Made by a program: the position numbers and the translations under genes. The notes beneath the pieces were generated by a model. The model worked only from the letters and a program-made list of their open reading frames with translations, was not told the origin of the DNA and ran no database searches. A stretch of 7,376 nt of DNA from Gammaproteobacteria bacterium UBA7803. Its GTDB lineage: Bacteria; Pseudomonadota; Gammaproteobacteria; Pseudomonadales; Azotimanducaceae. How positions within the stretch are numbered: the stretch's first letter is position 1; the number at the start of each line of letters is the position of its first letter. Below, piece by piece: positions 6,815 through 7,376 of this stretch. The DNA lies in the NCBI GenBank assembly GCA_002480525.1, contig DLCH01000042.1:1-7376 (forward strand), given 5' to 3'.

Positions 6815-6837
6815 GCTCCGGCGCATCGCGCCGGAGC
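6815..6837. repeat. Strong perfect hairpin, 10-bp stem
   Basis: GCTCCGGCGC and GCGCCGGAGC are exact inverted copies around the loop ATC, the strongest stem in the window. No run of T follows on either strand, so it is not a standard intrinsic terminator. It lies six bases from the tmRNA-like tail, on its downstream side, which would put it directly after the 3' end of an ancestral ssrA gene. Confidence 0.75.
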
Positions 6838-6843
6838 GAAGGC

Positions 6844-6856
6844 TGGTGGAGGCGGC
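6844..6856 (-). other. tmRNA 3'-end fragment: probable attachment site in ssrA
   Basis: On the reverse strand this reads GCCGCCTCCACCA, the standard 3' terminus of bacterial tmRNA including CCA. The match continues imperfectly upstream: over about 22 bases, 18 agree with the usual T-arm and acceptor end. The body of tmRNA, its tag reading frame and its 5' end are absent. Integrative elements that use ssrA duplicate exactly this 3' end, so I read it as the distal attachment site, with the element to the right and the original host flank to the left. A chance 13-mer or an unrelated repeat that carries this tail cannot be excluded. Confidence 0.6.
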
Positions 6857-7062
6857 GACAATCACATCACCTTTTAAATCAACAGGTTATATTGCTAAAC
6901 GCCTGAAATACCCCCGAAAATACCCCCATGAGAAGCTGTTAGGAACTGATATGGTTCGCGGGCCAAAACGGCGCTCGCGGCGTGTGATTGGCTTGCGTGT
7001 CTTACGCATCTGCGGGCAATCGACCGCTGAGATAGACCGCCCTCGCCGGCCATCATTGTCCG
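6857..7062. other. Non-coding, AT-richer stretch, likely element end
   Basis: About 200 bp with no credible gene on either strand. The first 100 bases are visibly richer in A and T than the surrounding DNA, then GC rises again towards the transposase. It begins exactly where the tmRNA-like tail ends, which supports a junction there. It holds the tandem AATACCCCC repeat described separately. Confidence 0.5.
6907..6927. repeat. Tandem AATACCCCC repeat, possible integrase arm sites
   Basis: Two exact copies of AATACCCCC at 6907-6915 and 6919-6927 with a 12-bp period (GGGGGTATT on the reverse strand). Short GGGGGTA-type direct repeats near the attachment site are something I associate with islands carrying P4-like tyrosine integrases. 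They start 50 bp from the tmRNA-like tail. Their role as integrase binding sites is inference. Confidence 0.5.
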
Positions 7063-7376
7063 GTGGAAACTGTTCCCGGCAACCGGATCATCGGCGCAGG
7101 CCACCGCTACCAGCGCCATCAACCGGAGAACACGCCGCTCTATCCCATCGTCGAACAGCAGCTTCCGGCTCTGCGGAATGAATTGCAGCGTCACGAGGTG
7201 CAACTGCCTCGATTCGTGCTGACCGAGTTCCAAGACTACCTGCGCTGCGGGCGGCTCGAATACGGCTTTGTGCGGGTAAAGTGCAATGGCTGCCGGCACG
7301 AACACCTGGTGGCGTTCTCCTGCAAACGCCGGGGTTTCTGTCCGTCCTGTGGCGCACGGCGGATGATTGAGACGTC
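7063..7376 (+). CDS. IS91-family transposase, N-terminal part, cut by right edge
   Basis: The forward frame is open from GTG 7063 to the right edge, 104 residues with no stop. Residues 46-103 contain the N-terminal zinc-binding domain of IS91-type transposases: VQLPRFVLTEFQDYLRCG, then RVKCNGC (C74, C77), LVAFSCKRRGFCPSCGARRM (C87, C93, C96). IS91 enzymes are HUH-type (Y2) rolling-circle transposases of about 400 residues, so the catalytic HUH and tyrosine motifs should lie beyond the window. An in-frame TAG lies upstream and no ATG intervenes, so GTG 7063 is the first usable start, but no ribosome binding site is visible and the true start is uncertain. Whether the gene is intact cannot be seen. 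The ends of the insertion element were not located. Confidence 0.88.
   Translation, partial: METVPGNRIIGAGHRYQRHQPENTPLYPIVEQQLPALRNELQRHEVQLPRFVLTEFQDYLRCGRLEYGFVRVKCNGCRHEHLVAFSCKRRGFCPSCGARRMIET

Noticed and set aside
6723..6837. CRISPR array
   Set aside because: Only two copies of one unit and no regular spacers; the units are hairpins of REP type.
6844..7200. Complete tmRNA gene on the reverse strand
   Set aside because: Only the 3' end matches; no tag-peptide frame, pseudoknots or GGGG-type 5' end could be found to the right.
6895..7305. Reverse-strand open frame opposite the transposase (136 codons)
   Set aside because: It is antisense to the conserved zinc-binding domain and shows no family features.

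Overview
The window is GC-rich (clearly so by eye), with codon use typical of a high-GC proteobacterium. The cytochrome P450 belongs to the CYP153 type, known mainly from hydrocarbon-degrading Alpha-, Gamma- and Actinobacteria. A gammaproteobacterium or relative is my best guess, but no marker gene fixes the taxonomy.

Left part (1-3288): a divergent regulatory and catabolic unit. A TetR-family regulator (minus strand, cut by the left edge) is transcribed away from a two-gene operon holding a CYP153-type P450 and an MFS transporter of the GPH/MelB (MFS_2) family. A 24-bp imperfect palindrome lies in the 72-bp gap between the two starts and is the obvious operator candidate. No ferredoxin or ferredoxin reductase is present. 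The transporter keeps the cation-site residues of MelB but lacks both sugar-binding aspartates, so it probably moves something other than a sugar, perhaps the P450 substrate or product.

Middle part (3327-6092, minus strand): a radical SAM protein with an N-terminal cobalamin-binding-like domain, followed 153 bp downstream by a lipoprotein of the PIG-L/LmbE deacetylase family with an extra C-terminal region of about 125 residues. This pair converges on the transporter gene and may form a loose modification cassette of unknown product.

Right part (about 6300-7376): an accessory region. It contains a small stand-alone GIY-YIG nuclease flanked by palindromic repeats, then a 13-bp exact copy of the usual 3' end of tmRNA (reverse strand) with a degenerate continuation into the T-arm. 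Next comes an AT-richer stretch with a tandem AATACCCCC repeat, then the 5' part of an IS91-family transposase that runs off the right edge. The simplest reading is that host sequence ends near 6844 at the distal attachment site of an element integrated in ssrA, and that the island extends to the right beyond the window.
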